A stretch of DNA of 64,000 nt from Cheilinus undulatus (lineage: Eukaryota; Chordata; Actinopteri; Labriformes; Labridae): positions 54,043,776-54,107,775 of the forward strand of contig NC_054867.1 of assembly GCF_018320785.1 (NCBI RefSeq). Reading direction: 5' to 3'. Under the pieces are notes generated by a model. The model saw nothing but the letters and a program-made list of their open reading frames with translations. It had not been told where the DNA came from and searched no databases. A program made the position numbers and the translations under genes. How positions within the stretch are numbered: position 1 is the first letter of the stretch; each line of letters starts with the position of its first letter. Shown piece after piece: positions 35,287 through 47,931 of this stretch.

Positions 35287-35431
35287 TTAAATGTAGAGAT
35301 TCAATGACTGAATGTGGACATTAAAGATCTTAAAGTGTCTGAGTAAAATATCAGACCCCTGGTTTTAAACAGACTGTATGTGATGACAGTAAGATTATTG
35401 TTTCAATAAAAATGTAAAACCTTATTAATAT

Positions 35432-35454
35432 ACATGTATATATATATATATATA

Positions 35455-35488
<34 letters not shown>
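35432..35488. repeat. (TA)n microsatellite
   Basis: Nearly uninterrupted TA repeats with one TTTTT interruption. A typical landing or expansion site for TA-targeting elements. Confidence 0.9.
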
Positions 35489-35491
<3 letters not shown>

Positions 35492-35925
35492 TGCTTAACA
35501 AATGTATTAGATATGTCATATTTGTCTCAGAAACCATCCAGCATCATGAAGTGCTTTAATGCGGACTCTTTCATCTTCAGTCAGCTCTCCACGTTTTACC
35601 ATTTTGAACAGGAATGAGGGATTTCAAACTGAATTCACCTTTTTATACCCAAATTTGAGCCGGCTCACTGGGCTTCTCTGAGAAGTCAGAAACGAATCAA
35701 GCATAACATTCAACCACTAAAACTCATTTTTCTGTTCAGGAATGACAGTAAATAACTATAATTTGACATACTAATCAAGAAATATTAATGAGCTTTACTA
35801 TTTTTTCAGTTTTTTGTAAATCAGTAAATTTGAAAATCATGGATAACAAAAATAATTCTATTTTAGCATAAAAATATCATTTGGGTCAAAGAGCTTCTAC
35901 ATATTGGTGTATTAACCATTGCAGA
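35489..35925. mobile_element. probable Tc1/mariner-derived short element
   Basis: It starts at the end of the TA tract with ACAGTGCTTAACAAATGTAT, a terminal motif resembling fish Tc1 elements, and is absent from the paralogous block at 60.4 kb. The right edge near ATTGGTGTATTAACC is uncertain and no clear inverted partner was found. Confidence 0.45.
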
Positions 35926-36866
35926 AACATAAAACATCAGACCTCTGGTTTTAAACAGTCTCGATTTGATGACAGATAATTGTTTTAATAAAAATGTAAA
36001 ACCTTATTAAAATCCTTCTATATTTTAAAATCAAACCTCTTGTATTAAGCAGTCCTGCTTTGATGATAATAAAGATTATTGTTATGTGATCACATTTTAA
36101 GAAGTTTACGTTTTTTTAATGATTACTAAAAACCTTCTGTCATTGGTTAGGATGAATATGTACACTTTCATATTCTGCTATCAATCTAAGGATAATCCAC
36201 GCTGGTCTGTTACTGATGTCACAGAGATAAGGTTTTTAAATTTAAACAGCGAATCCCAACAAAAAATGATGAATCAAACTAGAAACATAAAGTTTTCATT
36301 TTTTTAAATTAATTTTCCAACAGTGAGCAGATCTGAGGGTGGAAAACAGACAGTAAAAAAGACTTATCATTTTATATCAACAGATTTAAACGTCAGCATA
36401 AATATAGACAGATAAATATATACTGAACAGGTCATTATTCATTCTATTATGGCATTTAAAATAATAATAACATGAATTATATTAACTTTCTTTATTTTAA
36501 TTCACTTTTTAAATGAGAAGAAACACAAACTGCTACCATCAACAAATGACTGGGTGAAAAAATGAAATAAAATGAAGTAAAATAGAATAAAATAAAATAA
36601 AAAACTAAAATTGATTAAAATGAAATAAAATTAAACAAAATGAAAATAAAAAACGTGAAGCTCTGTGTTGTGAGGACAAAACTGATTTACAGAATTCAGA
36701 AATAAAACCAGTGAAAATTTAAATAAAGTCCTTTAAGCGATCATCACTAAGCTCTTTTCTCTGGTTTTAATTTCAATAATACTCATTTGAATATCCTAAT
36801 AATTTTTTAATAAATAACTAAGAGTCCTCTTCGAAGACGCAATGTGACGACTGACGGTCCAATCCT

Positions 36867-36903
<37 letters not shown>
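36867..36903. repeat. (GA)n microsatellite
   Basis: About 18 GA units just downstream (in gene sense) of apobec2. Confidence 0.9.
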
Positions 36904-36905
<2 letters not shown>

Positions 36906-37623
36906 TAGTGAGTCTCCCATGGTGAGCCAACATTAATATCAGCGAGTCTCTTTATGTCACTGATTTTCAAAACTGTTTTTACCTCCATGTTTGAATCTGT
37001 TGATAAATCTCCTCTACAACTCTGTCAGAGTAATCAGAGTTTTGTAGGTTTGTAGGAATAGTGTTTGGTTGTAAAAACTCCCTGGGCACACCTCGGTCTT
37101 CCTCAAGGCACACCAGTCTGGGATCTACTAGTTTAGTCGGACATGAGTGTCCCAGATATGAACCTAATCCTGGTTCAGATGAGGTCAAGGGTCATGGGGT
37201 TCCTTTGTGACACTGGATCTCTAAGTGAAGAGACTATCTCTCCACCCCAGTATATAACCTCTGCAGGGTAACTCTAAGACACCTGAGGGGACCAGGCTGA
37301 CTCCGATCTAGTATACCAATGTGGATTACCCCCATGCCAACCAGGCCAAGGCCCAGCAGGAACCAAGTCCACACCTGAGAAGCTGAAGACCTACAGAAGT
37401 CAATCTGCAAGGCACAAAATAAACCCAGAAACAGGGTCGTAGGCCATTATCAAGGTTGTTAACGGGGGTCAACCTGCAGCTACTCACCAGAGGACGGTTT
37501 ATGGTAAAACTCTTGTCAACCTTTTCAATGTCAGCTGTTCTTTAAATAATAAAACTCTACATCCTCAAACTAAAAGTTAGCTTGATTTATATATTTAGTA
37601 GATTCCTGTATTTCTCACCATTT

Positions 37624-40600
37624 TCACTGTAAAATGTCAGCCAGCCTCTCTTGATAATACTCGTAGTTTTCTTTACAGTCCTCCCACAGGTTCAGAGGTT
37701 GGTCTTCGTTCTCCACAAACGTGTCCCACATGTAGGAGAAGTCCAACGGTTTCATCACCCTCAGCTTACAGCCGGCAGCGTTCAGCATCTTCAGTCCGTC
37801 CTGTATTTCCAATTCCTCCCACTCAAACAGACGAGCAGAAAAGATGGTGAGTTTGATGTTTTTCTTCCCCTTCAAGAATTCAGCGATCTTTGCTGCACAG
37901 GCGGAGCAGGGACTGGATGACACATACCTGCAGGAACAGAAAGAAATGGTTGTGTTGGTCACCTGAATGGAAAAATACTCATGTAGAGCTAGAGATGTCA
38001 GTTCAACAGAGGATAAAGTAGACCTGTATTTACACCTACAGTAGTCCTACAGTAGACCTGTATTTACACCTACAGTAGTCCTACAGTAGACCTGTATTTA
38101 CACCTACAGTAGTGCTACAGTAGACCTGTATTTACACCTACAGTAGTCCTACAGTAGACCTATACTTACACCTACAGTAGACCTGTATTTACACCTACAG
38201 TAGTCCTACAGTAGACCTGTATTTACACCTACAGTAGTCCTACAGTAGACCTGTATTTACACCTACAGTAGTACTAGAGTAGATCTGTAGTTACACCAAA
38301 AGTAATACTACAGTAGACCTGTATTTACACCTACAGTAGTACTACAGTAGACCTGTATTTACACCTACAGTAGTCCTACAGTAGACCTGTATTTACACCT
38401 ACAGTAGTCCTAGAGTAGACCTGTATTTACACCTACAGTAGTCCTACAGTAGACCTGTATTTACACCTACAGTAGTCCTAGAGTAGACCTGTATTTACAC
38501 CTACAGTAGTCCTACAGTAGACCTGTATTTATGCCTACAGTAGAGCTATATGTGAACCTATAGTAGACCTGTATTTACACCTACAGTAGTCCTACAGTAA
38601 ACCAGTATTTACACCTAAAGTAATACTACAGTAGACCTGTATTTACACCTACAGTAGTACTCCAGTAGACCTGTATTTACACCTAAGGTAGTCCTTCAGT
38701 AGACCTGTATCTAAATCTACAGAAGAGCTATGTGTGGACCAACAATGGACCTATATTTACACCTACAGTAGAGCTACATGTGGACCTAAACTAGACCTGT
38801 ATTTACACCTACAGTAGACCTATATGTGGACCTAAAGTAGACCTGTATTTATACCTACAGTAGTCCTATGGTAGTCCTACAGTAGACCTGTATTTACACC
38901 TACAGTAGTGCTGCAGTAGAGACAACTGTGTTTAGACCTACAGTTGACCTAGAATTGACCTACAGTAAGACTGTATTTAGAACTACAATAGACCTACAGT
39001 AGGACTGTATTTAGACCTACAATTGACCTACAGTAAGACTGTATTTAGAACTAAAATAGACCTGCAGTAGGACTGTATTTAGACCTACAATAGACCTACA
39101 GTAGGACTGTATCTAGACGTACAATAGACCTACAGTAGGACTGTATCTAGACCTACAATAGACCTGCAGTAGGACTGTATTTAGACCTACAATAGACCTA
39201 CAGTAGGACTGTATCTAGACCTACAATAGACCTGCAGTAGGACTGTATCTAGACCTACAATAGACCTGCAGTAGGACTGTATTTAGACTTACAATAGACC
39301 TACAGTAAGACTGTATTTAGACACACAGTAGGCTTACATCTAGTGTAGAACAGCTCAGTACCATGTGATGGTGTATTTTAGGGCAGGGTCGTAGTCTGGC
39401 AGGCACTGGGTGAAGAAGGCCTCCTCCACATGGGCCCCGGTGTGTTCATCCTCCAGGTATCCTCTCAGCAGGCTATTGACTATGTTCCCTCGGTCCACCA
39501 GGTAACACAGGAAAGTCTTATTACGACCTGACGAGTACTCCACATTCTTATACTGGAACTTAAAAACAAATGGGTCGATCCGGTCTCTGTGGAGAAGACA
39601 GGATATTAGTTATCGTTATAATTTGGGCTATTATTATGAAAAAGTAATGGTAATAAAAAAGATAAATACACATGGAACCAGAGAACACAGCAAGAACATA
39701 CAAACACAAGGAACCAGAGAAAACACGAGGACATACAAACGCTAGGAACCAAAGAGAACAGGAGGAACAACAAACAAAAAGAAACCAGAGAACATAGGAG
39801 GAACATACAAACACAAGGAAACCAGACAACACAGGAGGAACATACAAACACAAGGAACCGGTGAACACAGGAGGAACATACAAACACAAGGAAACAGAGA
39901 ACACAGGAGGAACATACAAACACAAGGAACCAGAGAACACAGGAGGAACATACAAACACAAGGAACCAGAGAACACAGGAGGAACATACAAACACAAGGA
40001 ACCAGAGAACACAGGAGGAACATACAAACACAAGGAAACCAGAGAACACAGGAGGAACATACAAACACAAGGAACCGGAGAACACAGGAGGAACATACAA
40101 ACACAAGGAACCAGAGAACACAGGAGGAACATACAAACACAAGGAACCAGAGAACACAGGAGGAACATACAAACACAAGGAAACCAGAGAACACAGGAGG
40201 AACATACAAACACAAGGAACCGGAGAACACAGGAGGAACATACAAACACAAGGAAACAGAGAACACGGGAGGAACATACAAACACAAGGAAACCAGAGAA
40301 CACAGGAGGAACATACAAACACAAGGAACCAGAGAACACAGGAGGAACATACAAACACAAGGAACCAGAGAACACAGGAGGAACATACAAACACAAGGAA
40401 CCAGAGAACACGGGAGGAACATACAAACACAAGGAAACCAGAGAACACAGGAGGAACATACAAACACAAGGAACCAGAGAACACAGGAGGAACATACAAA
40501 CACAAGGAACCAGAGAACACAGGAGGAACATACAAACACAAGGAAACAGAGAACATGGGAGGAACATACAAACACAAGGAAACCAGAGAACACAGGAGGA

Positions 40601-43600
40601 ACATACAAACACAAGGAAACAGAGAACATGGGAGGAACATACAAACACAAGGAAACCAGAGAACACAGGAGGAACATACAAACACAAGGAACCAGAGAAC
40701 ACAGGAGGAACATACAAACACAAGGAACCAGAGAACACAGGAGGAACATACAAACACAAGGAAACAGAGAACATGGGAGGAACATACAAACACAAGGAAA
40801 CCAGAGAACACAGGAGGAACATACAAACACAAGGAACCAGAGAACACAGGAGGAACATACAAACACAAGGAACCAGAGAACACAGGAGGAACATACAAAC
40901 ACAAGGAACCAGAGAACACAGGAGGAACATACAAACACAAGGAAACAGAGAACATGGGAGATACATACAAACACAAGGAAACCAGAGAACACAGGAGGAA
41001 CATACAAACACAAGGAACCAGAGAACACAGGAGGAACATACAAACACAAGGAAACCAGAGAACACAGGAGGAACATACAAACACAAGGAACCGGAGAACA
41101 CAGGAGGAACATACAAACACAAGGAAACAGAGAACATGGGAGGAACATACAAACACAAGGAAACCAGAGAACACAGGAGGAACATACAAACACAAGGAAC
41201 CAGAGAACACAGGAGGAACATACAAACACAAGGAACCAGAGAACACAGGAGGAACATACAAACACAAGGAACCAGAGAACACAGCAGGAACATACAAACA
41301 CAAGGAACCAGAGAACACAGGAGGAACATACAAACACAAGGAACCAGAGAACACAGGAGGAACATACAAACACAAGGAACCAGAGAACACAGGAGGAACA
41401 TACAAACACAAGGAACCAGAGAACACAGCAGGAACATACAAACACAAGGAACCAGAGAACACAGGAGGAACATACAAACACAAGGAACCAGAGAACACAG
41501 CAGGAACATACAAACACAAGGAACCAGAGAACACAGCAGGAACATACAAACACAAGGAAACCAGAGAACACAGGAGGAACATACAAACACAAGGAACCAG
41601 AGAACACAGGAGGAACATACAAACACAAGGAACCAGAGAACACAGGAGGAACATACAAACACAAGGAACCAGAGAACACAGGAGGAACATACAAACACAA
41701 GGAACCGGAGAACACAGGAGGAACATACAAACACAAGGAACCAGAGATCACAGGATGAACATACAAACACAAGGAAACCAGAGAACACAGGAGGAACATA
41801 CAAACACAAGGAACCAGAGAACACAGGAGGAACATACAAACACAAGGAACCAGAGAACACAGCAGGAACATACAAACACAAGGAACCAGAGAACACAGCA
41901 GGAACATACAAACACAAGGAACCAGAGAACACAGCAGGAACATACAAACACAAGGAACCAGAGAACACAGCAGGAACATACAAACACAAGGAACCAGAGA
42001 ACACAGGAGGAACATACAAACACAAGGAACCAGAGAACACAGCAGGAACATACAAACACAAGGAAACCAGAGAACACAGGAGGAACATACAAACACAAGG
42101 AACCAGAGAACACAGGAGGAACATACAAACACAAGGAAACAGAGAACATGGGAGGAACATACAAACACAAGGAAACCAGAGAACACAGGAGGAACATACA
42201 AACACAAGGAACCAGAGAACACAGGAGGAACATACAAACACAAGGAACCAGAGAACACAGGAGGAACATACAAACACAAGGAAACCAGAGAACACAGGAG
42301 GAACATACAAACACAAGGAACCAGAGAACACAGGAGGAACATACAAACACAAGGAACCAGAGAACACAGCAGGAACATACAAACACAAGGAACCAGAGAA
42401 CACAGCAGGAACATACAAACACAAGGAACCAGAGAACACAGCAGGAACATACAAACACAAGGAACCAGAGAACACAGCAGGAACATACAAACACAAGGAA
42501 CCAGAGAACACAGGAGGAACATACAAACACAAGGAACCAGAGAACACAGCAGGAACATACAAACACAAGGAAACCAGAGAACACAGGAGGAACATACAAA
42601 CACAAGGAACCAGAGAACACAGGAGGAACATACAAACACAAGGAAACAGAGAACAACGGATGAACATACAAACACAAGGAAACCAGAGAACACAGGAGGA
42701 ACATACAAACACAAGGAACCAGAGAACACAGGAGGAACATACAAACACAAGGAACCAGAGAACACAGGAGGAACATACAAACACAAGGAACCAGAGAACA
42801 CAGGAGGAACATACAAACACAAGGAAACCAGAGAACACAGGAGGAACATACAAACACAAGGAACCGGAGAACACAGGAGGAACATACAAACACAAGGAAA
42901 CAGAGAACATGGGAGGAACATACAAACACAAGGAAACCAGAGAACACAGGAGGAACATACAAACACAAGGAACCAGAGAACACAGGAGGAACATACAAAC
43001 ACAAGGAAACAGAGAACATGGGAGGAACATACAAACACAAGGAAACCAGAGAACACAGGAGGAACATACAAACACAAGGAACCAGAGAACACAGGAGGAA
43101 CATACAAACACAAGGAACCAGAGAACACAGCAGGAACATACAAACACAAGGAACCAGAGAACACAGCAGGAACATACAAACACAAGGAACCAGAGAACAC
43201 AGCAGGAACATACAAACACAAGGAACCAGAGAACACAGGAGGAACATACAAACACAAGGAACCAGAGAACACAGGAGGAACATACAAACACAAGGAACCA
43301 GAGAACACAGGAGGAACATACAAACACAAGGAACCAGAGAACACAGCAGGAACATACAAACACAAGGAACCAGAGAACACAGCAGGAACATACAAACACA
43401 AGGAAACCAGAGAACACAGGAGGAACATACAAACACAAGGAACCAGAGAACACAGGAGGAACATACAAACACAAGGAACCAGAGAACACAGGAGGAACAT
43501 ACAAACACAAGGAACCGGAGAACACAGGAGGAACATACAAACACAAGGAAACAGAGAACATGGGAGGAACATACAAACACAAGGAAACCAGAGAACACAG

Positions 43601-45326
43601 GAGGAACATACAAACACAAGGAACCAGAGAACACAGGAGGAACATACAAACACAAGGAACCAGAGAACACAGCAGGAACATACAAACACAAGGAACCAGA
43701 GAACACAGCAGGAACATACAAACACAAGGAACCAGAGAACACAGCAGGAACATACAAACACAAGGAACCAGAGAACACAGCAGGAACATACAAACACAAG
43801 GAACCAGAGAACACAGGAGGAACATACAAACACAAGGAACCAGAGAACACAGCAGGAACATACAAACACAAGGAAACCAGAGAACACAGGAGGAACATAC
43901 AAACACAAGGAACCAGAGAACACAGGAGGAACATACAAACACAAGGAAACAGAGAACACGGGAGGAACATACAAACACAAGGAAACCAGAGAACACAGGA
44001 GGAACATACAAACACAAGGAACCAGAGAACACAGGAGGAACATACAAACACAAGGAACCAGAGAACACAGGAGGAACATACAAACACAAGGAAACCAGAG
44101 AACACAGGAGGAACATACAAACACAAGGAACCAGAGAACACAGGAGGAACATACAAACACAAGGAACCAGAGAACACAGCAGGAACATACAAACACAAGG
44201 AACCAGAGAACACAGCAGGAACATACAAACACAAGGAACCAGAGAACACAGCAGGAACATACAAACACAAGGAACCAGAGAACACAGCAGGAACATACAA
44301 ACACAAGGAACCAGAGAACACAGGAGGAACATACAAACACAAGGAACCAGAGAACACAGCAGGAACATACAAACACAAGGAAACCAGAGAACACAGGAGG
44401 AACATACAAACACAAGGAACCGGAGAACACAGGAGGAACATACAAACACAAGGAAACAGAGAACATGGGAGGAACATACAAACACAAGGAAACCAGAGAA
44501 CACAGGAGGAACATACAAACACAAGGAACCAGAGAACACAGGAGGAACATACAAACACAAGGAACCAGAGAACACAGGAGGAACATACAAACACAAGGAA
44601 CCAGAGAACACAGGAGGAACATACAAACCCAAGGAAACCAGAGAACACAGGAGGAACATACAAACACAAGGAACCGGAGAACACAGGAGGAACATACAAA
44701 CACAAGGAAACAGAGAACATGGGAGGAACATACAAACACAAGGAAACCAGAGAACACAGGAGGAACATACAAACACAAGGAACCAGAGGATACAGCAGGA
44801 ACATGCACACACAAGGAACAAGAGAACACGGGAGGAACATACAAACACAAGGAACCAGAGAACACATCAGAAACATACAAACACAAGGAACCAGAGTACA
44901 CAGGAGGAACATACAAACACAAGGAAACCAGAGAACATGGGAGGAACATACAAACACAAGGAACCAGAGTACACAGGAAGAACATACAAACACAAGGTAC
45001 AGAAGGACTATGACACAAACAAGATTTCGACCCCTAATTGTTGATTAATAATTGATCTTGACTCATCATATCGGCCTTTAAAGTATTGATCAAATATTGA
45101 TGTTAACTCACCCAGCAATGATTTCAAATGGAGGCAGTTCCATGGGTTCTACCTGAGGCTCTCCATTCTGTTCAGATTCTTTTGCAGCCTCGTCTCCTTT
45201 CTCCTTCTCTCCTCTCTCCTTTTCTCCTTTCTCCTTTTCTCCTTGATTCTTAGTCTCCTTAGTCACTTCGGCTGACTCCTTCTCTTTCCTCTCCTTCCTT
45301 CTTCCAGAATGACTTTTATCAGCCAT
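37624..45326 (-). CDS. apobec2: APOBEC2 cytidine-deaminase-family protein, 3 coding exons
   Basis: This belongs to the AID/APOBEC zinc-dependent deaminase fold; vertebrate APOBEC2 is expressed mainly in heart and skeletal muscle, and its enzymatic activity is disputed. Exons on the minus strand are 45326-45112 (215 bp), 39586-39362 (225 bp) and 37927-37624 (304 bp), joining in phase to 247 aa. The N-terminus is Lys/Glu-rich and low-complexity (about residues 8-50). The fold starts near LPPFEIIAG. The zinc site is visible: His and catalytic Glu in AHVEEAFF (exon 2), and the two Cys in SSSPCSACAAK (start of exon 3). The C-terminus is NYEYYQERLADILQ. Length, an acidic/charged N-terminal extension and the single deaminase domain fit APOBEC2 better than AID, which is shorter and lacks the extension. 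Fish often have two paralogs (2a/2b); which one this is cannot be decided. Both introns consist mostly of minisatellite DNA, and the exon 2 donor (GTACTG) is weak. Confidence 0.92.
37995..39345. repeat. 34-bp minisatellites filling apobec2 intron 2
   Basis: Two related 34-bp units lie end to end. From about 38028 to 38940 the unit is ACCTACAGTAGTCCTACAGT then AGACCTGTATTTAC. From about 38940 to 39340 it is ACCTACAATAGACCTACAGT then AGGACTGTATTTAG. The intron spans 37928-39361, so the arrays occupy over 90% of it. Confidence 0.95.
39660..45005. repeat. 5.3-kb minisatellite array of a 36-bp unit in apobec2 intron 1 (array 2)
   Basis: The + strand unit is AACACAGGAGGAACATACAA then ACACAAGGAACCAGAG (36 bp; 19 A, 8 C, 8 G, 1 T), about 148 copies. 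Variants: GCAGG for GGAGG; GAACATGGG; AACCGGAG; and a 37-bp form with GGAAACCAGAG. Order is not random: a block of one 37-mer, two GGAGG units, four GCAGG units, one GGAGG, one GCAGG and another 37-mer recurs near 41774, 42282, 43582 and 44088, a spacing of about 507 bp. Since no variant contains a stop in most frames, ORFs over 1700 codons appear on both strands; they are not genes. The array fills almost the entire intron (39587-45111). Confidence 0.96.
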
Positions 45327-45329
45327 TGT

Positions 45330-46595
45330 GGCGCCAACGAGATCAGAACAGATTCAAACTGAAATAAGGAGGAGAAAAGAGGAGAGACACCAAGCTGCAG
45401 AGAGGAGAGACACAGAGAGACGCAGGGAGACAGCTGAGGCTAAACCTGAGCAGAGAGGGGGAGGACGGGAGGATGGGGGGGACAGCTGAAGTGGTGAGAG
45501 AGTTGGGGAGGGGAGATAACTGGTGAAGTGAGGGGTGAGAGAGAGAGATTACACTGTAAAACCTACTGTTAGTGACTTTGAAATTATTTAAGTTTTTTAA
45601 ACAAAGTTTTCTGGAAAGGATGGAAAACTAATGTCCAAAACACCTGCAAAAAGTCACTCAGGTCCAGCCACTAAAGATGGTTTAAAGAAAATGTAAAAGG
45701 CCTTTAATTCACAGGGTGACAAACATAAAAAATACACTGGCATGCCTTCTTCAGGGTGTAGAGATGCACTGAAACAAAGAGAGTTATTATGGCTGCAGCC
45801 TCCACAGGGGGAGACAGAATTAACTTGACCTACAGGGTTAGGGTTTTACAGTGTAGAGGAGAGAGAGAGGGGGAGGGAGGGGAGAGAGAGAGGGGGGAGG
45901 GAGGGGAGGTAGAAGGGGATTTAATCTGACATAATTCAATCTTCAAACTTTAAAGCTGATCTTTGAATCATTAAAACTAATGTATATATATATCAGTTTT
46001 CTGTTAAATCCTCTCTATCAGACTAAACTGCTGTAATATGAATTAAATTATTAATCATTTTTGCTAATTACTTGAACTTACATGATCGAATATTTCTATA
46101 ATAATTAATTTAATTTTATTTATTTATTAAATTTCATCCAAACTGTCCTTTCTTTAATTGTTTTTTTCCTTCACTTTTGGTCTATAAAAACCAGGCTCTA
46201 CAGGCTGAATAGTTTTATATTTTTATTTATTTAAATTCAATGTTGAAAAGTTTCTTTCTTTCTTCTGTGTTGTTCAGTCTCAGTCTATAAATAAGACGAA
46301 CTGCAGCACCTTTAAAGGCCGCCGTAGGTCAACCATGCAGACGCAGTCAGGCAGCTGCAGCTCTATTTACAGACTGGGGGAGGGGGAGGGGGTGAATGTA
46401 GGTCAAATACGAATAAAAGTAGTAAAAATAATTCAGTATTAGTGATTTCTAAAATATAAACTGATTTTGCATTTCTAAATAGGGATCGAGAAAAATCAAA
46501 AATCATATCCATTGATTTTAAGTGTTAAAGAAAAATAAAAATGATTTAAAGTCATTGAATGAAGAAGACAGACAAACACAAATCGACATATTTAC
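45330..46595. other. apobec2 upstream region
   Basis: Contains the presumed 5' UTR/promoter of apobec2 (minus sense). GA/GGGAG-rich low-complexity tracts occur at 45385-45560 and 45850-45912. No TATA box can be confidently chosen and no other gene is recognised. Confidence 0.4.
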
Positions 46596-46599
46596 CTCT

Positions 46600-47215
46600 A
46601 AGGTGCAAGGGCTACAGGTGTTAGGGGTACAGGTTTAAGTGTTACAGGTGTAATGGTTACCATGTTAGTGTTACAGCATTAAGGGTTACAGGTGTTCTTG
46701 TTACAGGTGAGAGGGTCACAGGTGCTGGGGCTACAGGTACTAGGGTTACAGGTGTAAGTGTTACAGGTGTAATGGTTACCATGTTAGTGTTACAGCATTA
46801 AGGGTTATAGGTGCAAGGATTACAGGTGATAAGGTTATGGGTGTTAGCTTTGCATGTGCAAGGGGTTACCATGTTAGCTACAGGTGTTAGGGTCACAGGT
46901 GCAAGGGCTACAGGTGTTAGGGTTACAGGTGTAAAGGTCGCAGGTGTAATGGTTACCATTTTAGCTTTACAGCATTAAGGGTTACAGGTGATAGAGTTAC
47001 AGGTGTTCATGTAATAGGTGCAAGGGCTACAGGTGTTACGGGCTACAGGTGTTAGTGTTACAGCTGTAAGAACTACAGGTGTTAGCATTACAGGTCAAGA
47101 ACTACAGGTGCAAAAGCTACAGGTGTTAGTGTTACAGCTATAGCTACAGGTGTTTGTGTTACAGGTGTAAGTGTTACAGGTGTAATGGTTACCATGTTAG
47201 CATTACAACTGCAGT
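46600..47215. repeat. degenerate ACAGGTG minisatellite
   Basis: Irregular repeats of GGGTTACAGGTGT, GTGTTACAGGTGTAA and TGGTTACCATGTTAGTG, roughly 18-bp half-units forming longer composite units (for example 46632-46690 and 46752-46805 are near copies). Confidence 0.85.
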
Positions 47216-47931
47216 AAAAGTCAAAAATCCAATACTGAAGGTTTTTTTCAGCAACAAACTTCACAGGCATGTTTTGAGGACCTCTGAGAAGAATATCAAC
47301 TTGTCTTAAAGGGGTAAAATATGTGACCTTTAACTCTTCCTTTTATCATTATTACTTGTTTGACTGCTGCATATTATATTTCATTCTCCAATGCCTTATA
47401 ACAGCCTCTAGGCTAACTCGGGTGAATTTACATCTGTTTGAATGTTGATTAATGTACTCTGTCCCTTTTCAAATAATAAAATGAATTAAACAAAAAAGAG
47501 CTCCTCACAGGAATGAACTGAGTGGTTGCAGACCAAGAAAAACTCAACTTCTGCAGAAGAGACCCCTTCAAGCCAGACTGAAGTGTGCTAAGGATAACCT
47601 GGAGAAGGATTATGAGTACTGGAAGTAGGGCTGCAACAACGAATCGATAAAATCAATAAAAAATCGATGAGTTAAAAAGTTCGCAACTAATTTATGTGTC
47701 GATTTGTTGTGTCATGAGATTATGGTGTCACTCGGCGAAAAAATAAGGAGATATATTCATCATCAACTGTGTCTCATGATGGAGATGAGACTCTACCGAT
47801 CTAAAAATATCTTGCTGTTGTAAAAACTCCGGTGCAGCTTAAGTTTAGTTTCTGTTACTATAAGAGACTGGATAAAAACAATTGCACTGGACTGTCAGGT
47901 GTTCATGTAATCCCTGATATTTGCCTCAGTA

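Larger units (their letters stand above)
35230..36735. repeat. duplicated block, copy 1 (partner at 60300-61193)
   Basis: Long, nearly identical stretches are shared with 60300-61193 in the same orientation: GTCACCAAGCAATT, AAAGGGGTGTGCCTGAGCTC, GGATAATCCACGCTGGTCTG, TTACTGATGTCACAGAGAT and GTGAGCAGATCTGAGGGTGG. This copy has about 585 bp extra at roughly 35430-36000, including a (TA)n tract and a Tc1-like segment. The small ORFs at 36119-36307 and at 60593-60778 are paralogous with each other but carry no known domain. Confidence 0.85.

Noticed and set aside
36119-36307. Small ORF with a paralogous ORF at 60593-60778
   Set aside because: The similarity is at DNA level across the whole duplicated block, including non-coding parts. 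The encoded peptides have no domain and differ by a frame-altering change near the start.
39560-45048. ORFs of up to 1762 codons on both strands
   Set aside because: All fall in the 36-bp array. Several frames on both strands are open at once, and the 37-bp variants cycle the frame without creating stops. They reflect a stop-free repeat unit, not selection. The true gene here is apobec2, in whose intron they lie.
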